Shown here one piece after another: positions 1 through 7,684 of a DNA stretch of 64,000 nucleotides. Below the pieces are notes generated by a model. That model saw only the letters and a program-made list of their open reading frames with translations. It was not told the origin of the DNA and did not search any database. Each line of letters opens with the position of its first letter. The first letter of the stretch is position 1. The stretch comes from an uncultured Spirochaetaceae bacterium (lineage in GTDB: Bacteria > Spirochaetota > Spirochaetia > Treponematales > Treponemataceae). A program made the translations under genes and the position numbers. Location of the stretch: the NCBI GenBank assembly GCA_902783155.1, contig CACZPR010000118.1, positions 1-64,000 on the forward strand. The letters are read 5' to 3'.

Positions 1-91
1 CCTGCCGAAAGGCAGTTCCGTAGGAATGAGCCGCGCAAGACGGCGAAGTGCGGATAGCCCGACCCGAATGTAGTGAGGGGACCGCCCCACA
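1..91 (+). repeat. Intergenic repeat element, copy 1 (cut by window edge)
   Basis: GC-rich, hairpin-rich intergenic sequence unlike the AT-rich DNA after it. Bases 45-68 are identical over 24 nt to bases 4369-4392 in copy 2. A small hairpin (CTGCC/GGCAG) lies at the left end. The left terminus is outside the window, so its terminal inverted repeat cannot be checked. Non-coding in all frames as far as I can see. Confidence 0.7.
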
Positions 92-192
92 TTGTTAAAG
101 GACATATCTAAAGTATGATGCACCTCAAAAAAATATCCTTTCTGTTATTCGGAGATAAAACAAAAAATTATATTATATTCCTAAATCAATGC

Positions 193-205
193 TATAATAG
201 TTATT
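193..205 (+). promoter_or_regulatory. -10 box next to the start codon of the EAL gene
   Basis: A perfect TATAAT at 193-198 is followed by only 7 nt before the ATG at 206. Transcription would begin at or within a base or two of the start codon, and no Shine-Dalgarno fits. The -35 region is AT-rich without a clear TTGACA. Confidence 0.6.
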
Positions 206-934
206 ATGGATAAAAAGGATATTTCAATTTACGAATTGATGTCGAAACCGGAAAAAATTAATTTCGCATTTCAGCCGATTTTTGAAACCGAAACCGGTAA
301 TATTTACGGCTATGAAGCACTCATGCGCCCAACCCCATATAGCCCGATGGAAGTAATAGCCGAATACGCCAGTCATGAACGGCTGAATGAAATAGAGGAG
401 TTTACGGTCTATTATGCCGCCAAACAGTTTTTAGAGAACAAACTCACGGGAAAATTATTTTTAAATTCCTTCCCATCAGCTTTTATTTCTGATGAAATGA
501 TGGTGAAACTTCTCGAATTGACCAGACAAAATTTTAAGGATGGTCGCCTTGTCATTGAAATGCTTGAATACACAGAGTTTGACAGTCATGCGCATTATAA
601 AAAGACTTCACAGTTTGAAAGGGCAAAGACTGGCCAGCTTGTAGCAATAGACGACTACGGTACAGGAGAGAACATCGATGAAGAATGCATCGACTTTTAT
701 AACCCAGATATTGTAAAAATTGACCGTTCCCTTATTTCAAATATTCACGCAAACGTTACGAATCAAAAGGCATTGATTGAAATCTGCAACTACCTGGATA
801 AAAAAAGGATTATAATTCTTGCAGAAGGTGTTGAAACGCAGGAAGAATATGATTACCTCAAAAACTATCCTGTAAAACTTATGCAGGGTTACTTCTTGGG
901 TAAACCTCAGATTTTTAAGGATTATTCAAATTGA
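206..934 (+). CDS. EAL-domain c-di-GMP phosphodiesterase
   Basis: A 242-residue protein that is essentially a stand-alone EAL domain, the family that linearises cyclic di-GMP to pGpG. The signature is present (YEALMR near residue 36), as are IDDYGTG, the IVKIDRSL strand and AEGVET, followed by the substrate-loop end QGYFLGKP. The metal and catalytic residues therefore look intact and activity is likely. There is no GGDEF, PAS or membrane segment, so the protein should be cytosolic with input from partners. The gene stands alone, followed by converging pseudogene remnants. The ATG is chosen because the ORF has no better start; it lies 7 nt after a TATAAT, so the mRNA is probably leaderless. 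Confidence 0.9.
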   Translation: MDKKDISIYELMSKPEKINFAFQPIFETETGNIYGYEALMRPTPYSPMEVIAEYASHERLNEIEEFTVYYAAKQFLENKLTGKLFLNSFPSAFISDEMMVKLLELTRQNFKDGRLVIEMLEYTEFDSHAHYKKTSQFERAKTGQLVAIDDYGTGENIDEECIDFYNPDIVKIDRSLISNIHANVTNQKALIEICNYLDKKRIIILAEGVETQEEYDYLKNYPVKLMQGYFLGKPQIFKDYSN

Positions 935-976
935 TTCGTGCATTCAGGAGATTCTTAGGGGCATCATCAATCAGAA

Positions 977-1440
977 TTATCTTAAAATTTTTCCCAGTAT
1001 ATTTTCTGCCATCGACTGCGCTTCTGTAAATCCTGTTTTAGATAATTCCTCTGCAGAATCCAGAAGAGCCTTTTGAATGCTGGCATTCAGTTCATCGTAA
1101 ATCTTCATTGCAATTTTTGAACCAAGTCCGCATTTTTTGGCTTCGTGCTCTAAATCTTCCCTTGTAATCTGATTTATATTCTGCTTACCGTTTATGCTCA
1201 CAGACATTTCATCGGTGCTGCTTTCGTAAAGCTTTGTACATACAGCATCATAAAATGGAGCCAGATGCATGAATACTGTCTGCAACACACTGACGGGTAA
1301 AGCCTTCCGGCAAAAGTCCGTCAAAAAATGTTTTTGTTGCATCTGCATCAAAGTCTTTTTTTGAAAGAGGAAGACTTAAAGAAATTGCACGGGCGAGCGG
1401 AGATGCAATATATGACTCATCATATGAAAAAACTGCATCT
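977..1440 (-). pseudogene. HipA-type kinase remnant with internal deletion
   Basis: Two pieces of a HipA-family toxin kinase can be read on this strand. The upstream piece (about 1440-1265) has the Couple_hipA features: an F-Y-D strand, SLSLPLSKK and FFDGLLPEG-R. The downstream piece (about 1270-977) is in another frame and resembles the HipA C-terminus (LAPFYDAVCTKLYES, MSVSINGK, EAKKCGLG). The catalytic middle, about 200 residues in the family, is missing, and the frames change near 1265-1275. It cannot be a working kinase. No HipB-like antitoxin gene is next to it. It follows directly, in frame, on a ferredoxin-protein remnant. Confidence 0.75.
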
Positions 1441-1544
1441 TGAAAACTGCTGCCTGTGATGTAGCCGTTTGAAATTGCTGCAAATGCGGCTTGGATTATG
1501 AGACGAAAGCGGGAGTGCTTTTTTAGTTTAGAATTTGCTGCCAT
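1440..1544 (-). pseudogene. 5' remnant of a membrane 4Fe-4S protein gene
   Basis: The first ~35 codons from ATG 1544 (AAGGA upstream) encode RFRLIIQAAFAAISNGYITG. This matches the N-terminus of the intact ferredoxin-type membrane protein at 14426-15298 (MRLVVQACFAALSNGYIKG). The reading frame then passes directly into HipA-like sequence. Every cysteine motif of the 4Fe-4S protein is gone. Gene order (TlpA, CXXC protein, ferredoxin protein) matches the second locus at 14.4-16.0 kb, so I infer this is a truncated paralogue, lost by insertion or deletion involving the hipA remnant. Confidence 0.7.
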
Positions 1545-1559
1545 ACGCCAGTTCCTTTT

Positions 1560-1712
1560 TTACCCGATTCCGATACATTCCATGCAGATTCGGGTGGCTT
1601 TGTTAAATACAGTCTCCGCCTCGCCACGGAAAATGCCGGCAATCACGATGGCAATTCCGAGACAAAGCAAGAGCGTTGCAATGATTTTTAAATGTCTTTC
1701 GCTTGGTTTCAT
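1560..1712 (-). CDS. Small CXXC-motif membrane protein (CD1871A-like)
   Basis: A 50-residue protein, easily missed because of its size. It begins MKPSERHLK, has one hydrophobic segment (about residues 9-28) and ends in RICMECIGIG, giving a C-x-x-C pair at residues 43 and 46. Its start codon overlaps the TlpA stop (ATGA), so it is translationally coupled. A paralogue, also exactly 50 residues with the same RICMECIGIG end, lies at 15318-15470 in the same gene order. The resemblance to CD1871A-family CXXC proteins is from memory. Inferred role: a membrane dithiol relay between a ferredoxin-type protein and the exported thioredoxin. Confidence 0.8.
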   Translation of the reverse strand: MKPSERHLKIIATLLLCLGIAIVIAGIFRGEAETVFNKATRICMECIGIG

Positions 1713-2224
1713 TTCTTTAAAATCTCATCGATAATTTTCTGCCAGTCTTTCTGACTTTTTGAGCCGAGAAAAACTTCCCCAATCTGATTTCCGTTTGAAT
1801 CTACGAAAATCGTTGCAGGAACTGCCTGAATGTTTTTCAGAAGACCGTTAAGCATTTCTTTCGACGGAACGATGTGAGTATAATTTGCACCGGTCTGTGC
1901 AATGATTGTCTCGGCAGTGGATTTGATGCGTGAATCAACATTGCCTTTGCGGTCAAGAATATCAACCACGATTCCGACGACCTCAACGCCTTTTCCTTTG
2001 TTCGCTTCGTTGAGTTTTGCAAGATCCGGCATTTCACGGATGCACGGTCCGCAGAATGTTCCCCAGATGTTCAGCATGGTCACTTTGTTTTTTTCAAAAA
2101 TTTCGCTTGTAACAATCCTTCCGTTCAAGTCTGTTGCGGTGAACGTGATTTTTTCGCCTGCTTTTTGCGCGAATGAAAATGTTGTAATGGCAAGAATTGC
2201 AATCGTAATCAAAAATTTTTTCAT
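1709..2224 (-). CDS. TlpA/ResA-like exported thioredoxin
   Basis: 171 residues with an N-terminal signal peptide (about 1-20, ending FSFAQ) and a thioredoxin-like fold. The active site WGTFCGPC places the cysteines at 58 and 61, and the cis-proline region is AVPATIFVD. The family carries out thiol-disulfide exchange outside the cytoplasm, usually reducing client disulfides with electrons from a membrane partner. The gene follows the UGSC-type lipoprotein gene by 21 bp and overlaps the CXXC gene by 4 bp, so all three are likely one operon. Homologous to the protein at 15482-16015. Its natural clients are unknown; the upstream Cys-rich lipoprotein is the obvious candidate. Confidence 0.88.
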   Translation of the reverse strand: MKKFLITIAILAITTFSFAQKAGEKITFTATDLNGRIVTSEIFEKNKVTMLNIWGTFCGPCIREMPDLAKLNEANKGKGVEVVGIVVDILDRKGNVDSRIKSTAETIIAQTGANYTHIVPSKEMLNGLLKNIQAVPATIFVDSNGNQIGEVFLGSKSQKDWQKIIDEILKK

Positions 2225-2245
2225 GTCAGTCTCCTTGTGTTTTCG

Positions 2246-4288
2246 TCACTTTTTTTTCGGTGTGACAGGTTTCTGCGGCTGATTGGGCTTTTTACCGGCA
2301 GTCGGCTGTTTTTTGTTTTTGTTAGTACCAGTAGATTTTTTTCCTTCGTCCTTGTTGAAACTCGCTTTCAGGTAGAAGTTTTCAATCGGCTCGTAACCAA
2401 GCGGAGCGACAAGCTCATTCCAGTTTTTCGGGAGCTTGATTTCCGTGGTAACGAATCCTCCGCCCGGCATGACCTGAACTTTGTTGCGGTTTGCGTCTCC
2501 CGTAACAAGAAACGCAGTGTCTCCTTTGTTCATCGTTGCGATTGTCATGATTTCGTTTTCATCGACAATCGGTTTGTACCATTCCGGTGTGGGTGTCATC
2601 TCAGCTTGTTCAGCTTCGTCTTTTTTCAGCATTTCATAGTGTTCGTCAAAACTGCGCCTTTTGTACTGCTGGCTTCCGGTGTTCGCCCAGTAGTGTGCGT
2701 AGGTTCGGAGTGCGAGCGGACGGCGGGCTGTTTCAATCAGAGCGTCTTCCAAATCTGATTTGGTCTTGTATTCTTTTGCAAGGTCTTTTGCCACATACTC
2801 CGTGATGAAAACCGTGCGGTTAACCTGTGGATTTGTGTTTCCAAGTCCGTTCTGCTGTTTTTCGGTTATGTCAAAGGCCATGAGGTTCATGATTTTTTCA
2901 GCATCGTCAGTTGCAGGCGTTATGTTGTTTCCCCATGCAAGTGCGCTTCCGGCAGTGATTGTGTTTGCATTTAGGTCGAATCCCTGCTGAACGTGATACG
3001 GTTTCCATCCGATTTTGACGCACGCCTCATCATCTTCGCTGAATGTAAAAGGCGTAAGATAGCCGAAAGATCCCATGCGGTTTTCTTTGACATAGTAGCC
3101 GCCGATATTGAGCATTGCCAAATCGATGAATCGGCCGAGAGCCTTGTTTGCCTTTTCGCTTATCATTCCCTGCTGATTGTCGATTCCGAGCTGACGGGCA
3201 AGCGGACCGTTGAGCCATGCAAACGGAGTCCAGCCGTGGGTACTTGCAAGCGGTTTTCGCCATTCTCCGTTGTTCATTCCCTGAACGAATGCAATGCAAA
3301 TCGGAAGGAACTCAGGCGGAACACCGGCCATCACTGCATTTGCAGCCACAGTGTAAACCGTACACTCCCGGTAAGCGAGCGCATAAGTGCCAAGGACATC
3401 GCTTCCTTTGAATCCAGTGAACTTCAGATACTCCTGAATCTTTTCGTCAGTCGGAGGAACAATTGGAAGACCGTCAGTCCAGCCGTTTATCTGCATGTAC
3501 TCCTGAATCTCATCATAATTTCCGTCATAGATGATTTCATCGGCGGGGCGTTTGCCTTCGGGTGCATATTTTGCAATTTCTTCTTTTGTAATCTGAGTTG
3601 TAAGGGCAGTTTTAATCTGAGGCCAGAGAATTTCGCGGGCATTTTTTTTGAGTTCGTCTGTTGAGTGCGAGGCAAAAGCTCCTGGATATTCAGCAGTGCG
3701 GAGAACCGGAACACCGCGGTTTACACCGGTTGAATGAACCTGAGCCACAAAAGTCGGGGCTGCAACAGTCACAGTCGGAATCCCGATGTATTCTGCTGCA
3801 ATGGAGTCGCCGGTTTCTTTTGTCGTGCAGAGTCCGCATCCGCAGTTTCCTACGATGAGCGCATCTACTTTGAGTTCCTTTAGTTTTTCCTGAAACGCCT
3901 TTGTCTTTTCTGTCTGACCGAAAACAGAATAAGGCCCCGCCTGCCCGATGTCATCGAACATGTAGATTTTTGCAGTAGGGAATTCCTTTTCGATGCAGCG
4001 TTTAAGTTCATTGTGAGTGGTGACTGCCATAAAAGAGCCTCCCACAAGAGCAATTGTCTTTCCTTTGAGAGTGTCGAGCCGTTTTGACTGACTAATCATC
4101 GGAACATCATGATAGCCGACCGGGGAAACAATTGCATAATTTTCCCGGCCATCGTCTGCATACTGCGGAACAAGACAGACACCGTCAACGCACTCGTCGG
4201 GATTGGTGCTGTATTTTGTTTCAGTGAAAGCCATGCATCCAAGCGAGAAAAACATCGATGTAAAAAAAATGGTTCGTAAAATTTTCAT
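2246..4288 (-). CDS. UGSC-type redox lipoprotein with C-terminal DGLPIVPPT domain
   Basis: A 680-residue exported protein. Start ATG 4288 has a strong GGAGG; the open frame extends to 4414 but that part lies in a repeat. The N-terminus is a lipoprotein-like signal (FFSLGC, Cys18). Residues about 75-240 hold a domain with GNCGCGLCTTKETGD. Its C-G-L-C (151-154) sits where the UGSC (seleno)protein family has U/C-G-S-C, followed by the family-like GIPTV strand; this is the Cys form, with no in-frame TGA. Another pair, CVDGVC (33, 38), lies near the N-terminus. Residues about 300-650 carry a second domain beginning NGWTDGLPIVPPT, of unknown biochemical role. It heads the operon with TlpA and the CXXC protein, which suggests a client or terminal acceptor of an extracytoplasmic dithiol relay. 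The family match is from memory. Confidence 0.65.
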   Translation of the reverse strand: MKILRTIFFTSMFFSLGCMAFTETKYSTNPDECVDGVCLVPQYADDGRENYAIVSPVGYHDVPMISQSKRLDTLKGKTIALVGGSFMAVTTHNELKRCIEKEFPTAKIYMFDDIGQAGPYSVFGQTEKTKAFQEKLKELKVDALIVGNCGCGLCTTKETGDSIAAEYIGIPTVTVAAPTFVAQVHSTGVNRGVPVLRTAEYPGAFASHSTDELKKNAREILWPQIKTALTTQITKEEIAKYAPEGKRPADEIIYDGNYDEIQEYMQINGWTDGLPIVPPTDEKIQEYLKFTGFKGSDVLGTYALAYRECTVYTVAANAVMAGVPPEFLPICIAFVQGMNNGEWRKPLASTHGWTPFAWLNGPLARQLGIDNQQGMISEKANKALGRFIDLAMLNIGGYYVKENRMGSFGYLTPFTFSEDDEACVKIGWKPYHVQQGFDLNANTITAGSALAWGNNITPATDDAEKIMNLMAFDITEKQQNGLGNTNPQVNRTVFITEYVAKDLAKEYKTKSDLEDALIETARRPLALRTYAHYWANTGSQQYKRRSFDEHYEMLKKDEAEQAEMTPTPEWYKPIVDENEIMTIATMNKGDTAFLVTGDANRNKVQVMPGGGFVTTEIKLPKNWNELVAPLGYEPIENFYLKASFNKDEGKKSTGTNKNKKQPTAGKKPNQPQKPVTPKKK

Positions 4289-4310
4289 AAAATACCTCCA
4301 ATGCAGGTTT

Positions 4311-4402
4311 GCGCAAGGGATAGTAGCACCGCCGAAGGCGTACCGCAAAGCGGTATGGAGCGACAGCGGAAGTGCGGATAGCCCGACCCGAAAGGGTTGC
4401 GC
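4311..4402 (+). repeat. Intergenic repeat element, copy 2, with terminal inverted repeats
   Basis: A 92-bp element bounded by GCGCAA (4311-4316) and TTGCGC (4397-4402). Inside are several short hairpins (GCC-GAA-GGC, ACCGC-AAA-GCGGT, CCC-GAAA-GGG). It begins GCGCAAGGGATA and ends GGTTGCGCCC, aligning with copy 3 read on the minus strand. It lies between the UGSC gene start and the response regulator gene, so it would be transcribed in the UGSC 5' leader. Confidence 0.75.
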
Positions 4403-4464
4403 CCGTATTTTCAATCAAATCATAATGGCGAATGAAATAAAGTGCTTGTAGATTCCCTATAGTA

Positions 4465-4511
4465 TTTCTATAAAAAAATATAGAAACGAAAAGGCGGAAC
4501 TGTGTTATAAT
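4465..4511 (+). promoter_or_regulatory. Response regulator promoter with inverted repeat
   Basis: TATAAT at 4506-4511 ends 5 nt before the ATG at 4517, again with no Shine-Dalgarno. An inverted repeat, TTTCTATA (4465-4472) and TATAGAAA (4479-4486), covers the area just upstream of the -35 position and is a likely regulator site, possibly autoregulatory. Confidence 0.6.
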
Positions 4512-4516
4512 GTCTT

Positions 4517-5233
4517 ATGCCGAAAATTCTGATTGTTGAGGACAACGAAGGAATCGTCTCTTTTTTGAAAAGCGAGCTGGAGCTTGAAGATTTTGAAACA
4601 TGTGTGGCTCTGGACGGAAGAACTGCGCTTGAAATTTTTGCGGACGAAAAGCCGGACCTTGTGCTTCTGGACATAATGCTTCCGGAACTCAGCGGAATTG
4701 AAGTTCTGCGGCGAATAAGAAAGCACGATGAAGACACTCCCGTGATTCTGGTAACAGCACGCGACGGAACTGACGACAAAGTTACGGGCTTGAATCTTGG
4801 TTCTGATGATTACATTACAAAGCCTTTCAAAATCGAGGAGCTGCTTGCAAGAATCAATGCGGTGTTGCGCCGAGCTGAAAAAGTGCGTAAGGCAAAAGAG
4901 GCTCTTGAAAATGCAGGAGAAAATCCTTCTGGTGATAAGAAAAACGGCGAGCTTGTTTTGAAGACTGGAGCCATGGAGTTTTTTGTCGCGGATAAAAAAA
5001 TTGAACTTTCTAAGACGGAATATCTTCTTCTGAAATTTTTTATGGAAAACATAGGAACAGTGCTTGACCGCGATACGCTTTTAGATAAAGTCTGGGGAAA
5101 AAATCATGCGACCAATCCGAACAACCTTGATATTTTTATAAGCACACTCAGAAAAAAAATCCGCGAGCATTCAGATTTTGAATATATCACGACGGTCAGG
5201 GGCGTTGGGTTTAAGATGGAGAAGGCAGATTGA
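4517..5233 (+). CDS. OmpR/PhoB-family response regulator
   Basis: 238 residues: a receiver domain (1-115) followed by an OmpR-type winged helix (about 145-235). The receiver has the acidic pocket VEDN, phosphoacceptor Asp52 in LLDIMLPE, and Lys102 in YITKPFK. The C-terminal domain shows the family pattern ELSKTEYLLLKFF, the DKVWG recognition region and RGVGFKME. It should bind DNA when phosphorylated by the kinase encoded next to it; the two genes overlap by 4 bases. The linker (about 118-142) is longer and more charged than usual. Targets cannot be read from sequence, though an inverted repeat lies over its own promoter. Confidence 0.93.
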   Translation: MPKILIVEDNEGIVSFLKSELELEDFETCVALDGRTALEIFADEKPDLVLLDIMLPELSGIEVLRRIRKHDEDTPVILVTARDGTDDKVTGLNLGSDDYITKPFKIEELLARINAVLRRAEKVRKAKEALENAGENPSGDKKNGELVLKTGAMEFFVADKKIELSKTEYLLLKFFMENIGTVLDRDTLLDKVWGKNHATNPNNLDIFISTLRKKIREHSDFEYITTVRGVGFKMEKAD

Positions 5234-6438
5234 AAAAAGCGGTAAAATATTCTTTTGTTTTCACTTTTGCTTTTCTCATTCTGGCTCTGAACCTGTTTTT
5301 TTTAATGCGGATTTCCATGCGCGACACACAGGGCAAAAGACTTGAAGGAGCAACTGTAGAAATTTTTTCACAGATAAAGAACGGTAATTTTTCAGATATA
5401 GTTCTTTCTCAAAAAGACATTGATTTTGTGATTTACGGCCGGAATTCAAAAAAAATTCTTGCAGCGAGCAATTCAAGGATTCCGCTTTTGCCGCCTGTCA
5501 CTGGAGTCCAGGGATATTTCCTTAAAAATCAGGATGACGTTGAAAAACGCACGGAGATTCTCTATCTATGCAGGACTTATGAATTTTCTGACGGAAGGGC
5601 AATTTGCATTCAGACATCAATTCCTGCTGAAAAAGAAATTTCGCAAATACTTTTTTCGATTTTTCCGCGCTCGCTCCTTAAAGTCCTGATACCGCTTCTT
5701 CTGTTTTTGTTCGTTACGCTTGGGCTGTATTTTATAGTGCTTGAAAAAAAATACGACAGCCAGAAGGAATTCATTGCGAATGTAAGCCACGAACTTAAAA
5801 CGCCTGTTGCAGTCATTTCGGGTCATGCGGATTTGCTCCGCCGTCACGGGAAAAAACTTCTTGAAAAAGATGAAAGCCGCTTTGACGAATCTTTGGAATT
5901 GATTTTAAAAGAAAGCGAAAACATGACAAAAATCGTCAGGAATCTTTTGGAACTGACACGGCTTGAAAACCGCCTCACAAAACCGCAGAAAGAAAAAATC
6001 CTTGTGCGGGAATTTTACCGGGAGATTAAAGGAGAGTCGAACAGAAGACGCACTGAAACGGATGCAAATATTCTGATTGAAATTGCCACGTTCTCAGAAG
6101 ACTTGATTATCAACACTGACAAAAATTTGCTTCACCAGATTTTTTCCATCGCAATTGACAACTCAATAAAACATTCAAAAGCTAAGGATTTGAGAATTAC
6201 GCTTGGTGCAGAAAAAAACGGCAGAAAAACTTTGCTTTTTGTCCGAGACAATGGAGAAGGTTTTTCAAAGGAAGCGTTAAAAAGAGCATTCGACCGTTTT
6301 TACTCAGGCGACAAATCCCACAAAACCGGAAGCGGAATCGGACTCAGCATCGTAAAATCAATCGCTCATCTTATTGGGGGAAAAATCCGTCTGGAAAATG
6401 ACAGCGGTGCGGTGGTGAAGATTATACTACCCTCTTAA
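5230..6438 (+). CDS. Membrane sensor histidine kinase
   Basis: 402 residues starting at a TTG that overlaps the regulator's stop (TTGA), with GGAGAAGG before it. Two membrane segments (about 7-28 and 150-170) enclose a small extracytoplasmic sensor of about 120 residues. Then come the H box with His187 (NVSHELKTPV), the N box (IAIDNSIKHSK), G1 (RDNGEGF), the F box (FDRFYSGD) and G2 (GSGIGLSIVKS). There is no HAMP domain. The protein autophosphorylates and passes phosphate to the upstream-encoded OmpR regulator. The signal is not identifiable. The 160 bases after it hold only short reading-frame scraps on the minus strand. Confidence 0.92.
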   Translation: MKKAVKYSFVFTFAFLILALNLFFLMRISMRDTQGKRLEGATVEIFSQIKNGNFSDIVLSQKDIDFVIYGRNSKKILAASNSRIPLLPPVTGVQGYFLKNQDDVEKRTEILYLCRTYEFSDGRAICIQTSIPAEKEISQILFSIFPRSLLKVLIPLLLFLFVTLGLYFIVLEKKYDSQKEFIANVSHELKTPVAVISGHADLLRRHGKKLLEKDESRFDESLELILKESENMTKIVRNLLELTRLENRLTKPQKEKILVREFYREIKGESNRRRTETDANILIEIATFSEDLIINTDKNLLHQIFSIAIDNSIKHSKAKDLRITLGAEKNGRKTLLFVRDNGEGFSKEALKRAFDRFYSGDKSHKTGSGIGLSIVKSIAHLIGGKIRLENDSGAVVKIILPS

Positions 6439-6599
6439 AATATGCGCCGTCGTCTTTCTTGATTTCCTGATTGCGTAGATTTTTTCCATAATTCACTCTA
6501 TGCTTACATTTGCATTTTTAAGGCGGATTGCATAATTAAATCTTGCGCCGCCTTCACGCCAGCCATATTGAGAATGCTGCAAACAAAAATTACAATTTT

Positions 6600-7154
6600 T
6601 CATTCGCCACTCTTGTCACTCAATACAAATATTTTATCTATAACATCAACATTTACCGTATTTCTCGAAGCTATAGCGCGATAAAGTTTTTTTTCATCCC
6701 CTGAAACTGACATCGAATGCGGACAAAGAATAAACGGACCTTCAACACCCGATTTTTTCAGAGCTTCCCGATCCTGTCTCAAAATCGTGGTGAACGATCT
6801 TTCCGTATCTACTATATCACTGAATCCATATCCGTATTTTTCGATTACGACAATTCTGTAATCATCTTTCAAAAGTGCATACAGGCTCTTGAAATCTAAA
6901 ATAGGAGCCGGTGTTCCTGAGCCTGACAAAAACAACACGGTCTGGATTATACGGCGAGTTTTATATCTTCCGCGAAAAAGATTTCCGTACCAACGATGAT
7001 TCAAAATAATGTGTACCGCCCACAAGACGAACAAGGCTACTCCCAGAATCTCATGCACAATATCCGCAGGAAAAAGATATGCTCCGCCCATCAATACAAT
7101 CGAAACAAGAGTCATCAAAACATCTAATGGCAGGCGGAGTTTTTTTGTATTCAT
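6600..7154 (-). pseudogene. Chimera of DUF4405-type membrane protein and alpha/beta hydrolase remnants
   Basis: A 184-codon open frame that seems to join two decayed genes. Residues 1-70 give two membrane helices with HEILG and HIILNHRWY, as in DUF4405-like heme or cytochrome-type membrane proteins. After about residue 75 the sequence becomes an alpha/beta hydrolase N-terminal half (LSGSGTP oxyanion region, YGYGFSD, and the elbow PHSMS, missing its usual glycines). This is followed abruptly by a hydrolase C-terminal scrap (EKKLYRAIASRNTVNVDVI). Both parents are too short to fold normally. It overlaps the flavodoxin stop by one base (TAATG), so it may still be expressed. A genuine fusion is possible but less likely. 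Confidence 0.6.
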
Positions 7155-7681
7155 TATTTCAGCAATCCTTCAACATATTTCTTTATGTCGCTTGCCTTGC
7201 CTCGGGTAAAATCTTTTCCTCCCTTGAATGATACGCCCTTAGCATATTTTGCCAAATCTGTTCCGCTTCGTCCAAGTCCGCTTCCACCGCTTGTGCAGAG
7301 GGTAATCAATTTTTTACCGTTCCACTTCTGGCTTTCAACAAAGGTATAAACGATTTTTGGAGCGTACGACCACCAGATTGGATAGCACAAAATTACTGTG
7401 TCGTAAACTGAGATGTCGATTTTATTTGCGATTGCAGGACGTGATTTTGGATCATTGCACTCAATTGTCGTAAGAGATTTCTTATCATGCCAATTTAAGT
7501 CCGCATCTGTATATTTGTGGACAGGCTGGATTTCAAAAATATCCGCTCCCATTTCCGTTGCAACAGATTTCGCCATTTTTTCTGTAGTTCCTGTCGCGCT
7601 GAAATAAACGACTGCGGTTTTAGCACTGAGTCCTGCCATCATCAATCCTCCGATTAAAAGTGTAAGAATAAGTTTTTTCAT
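7154..7681 (-). CDS. Exported flavodoxin-family protein
   Basis: 175 residues. A hydrophobic signal peptide (1-20, ending GLSA) precedes a flavodoxin fold: FMN phosphate loop YFSATGTTEKMAKSVA, then the ring-stacking loop region CYPIWWSYAPK and TSGGSGLG. This is the short-chain flavodoxin family that commonly uses FMN as a one- or two-electron carrier. A signal peptide on a flavodoxin is unusual, since FMN loading is normally cytoplasmic; similar exported forms are known from gut anaerobes in my recollection. It is the third gene after the alcohol dehydrogenase and the cyclophilin-like protein (3-bp gap), so it is likely under the same TetR control. Confidence 0.88.
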   Translation of the reverse strand: MKKLILTLLIGGLMMAGLSAKTAVVYFSATGTTEKMAKSVATEMGADIFEIQPVHKYTDADLNWHDKKSLTTIECNDPKSRPAIANKIDISVYDTVILCYPIWWSYAPKIVYTFVESQKWNGKKLITLCTSGGSGLGRSGTDLAKYAKGVSFKGGKDFTRGKASDIKKYVEGLLK

Positions 7682-7684
7682 AAG

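Noticed and set aside
3840-3850. Selenocysteine in the UGSC-type protein
   Set aside because: The motif position is encoded by a Cys codon; there is no in-frame TGA and no SECIS-like hairpin was looked for further.
4289-4414. 42-codon N-terminal extension of the UGSC lipoprotein frame
   Set aside because: It lies inside the repeat element. ATG 4288 has GGAGG and begins a lipoprotein signal peptide.
6439-6599. Short minus-strand frame reading QYGWREGGARFNYAIRL
   Set aside because: It may be the tail of a decayed gene, but it is too short to assign and has no start.
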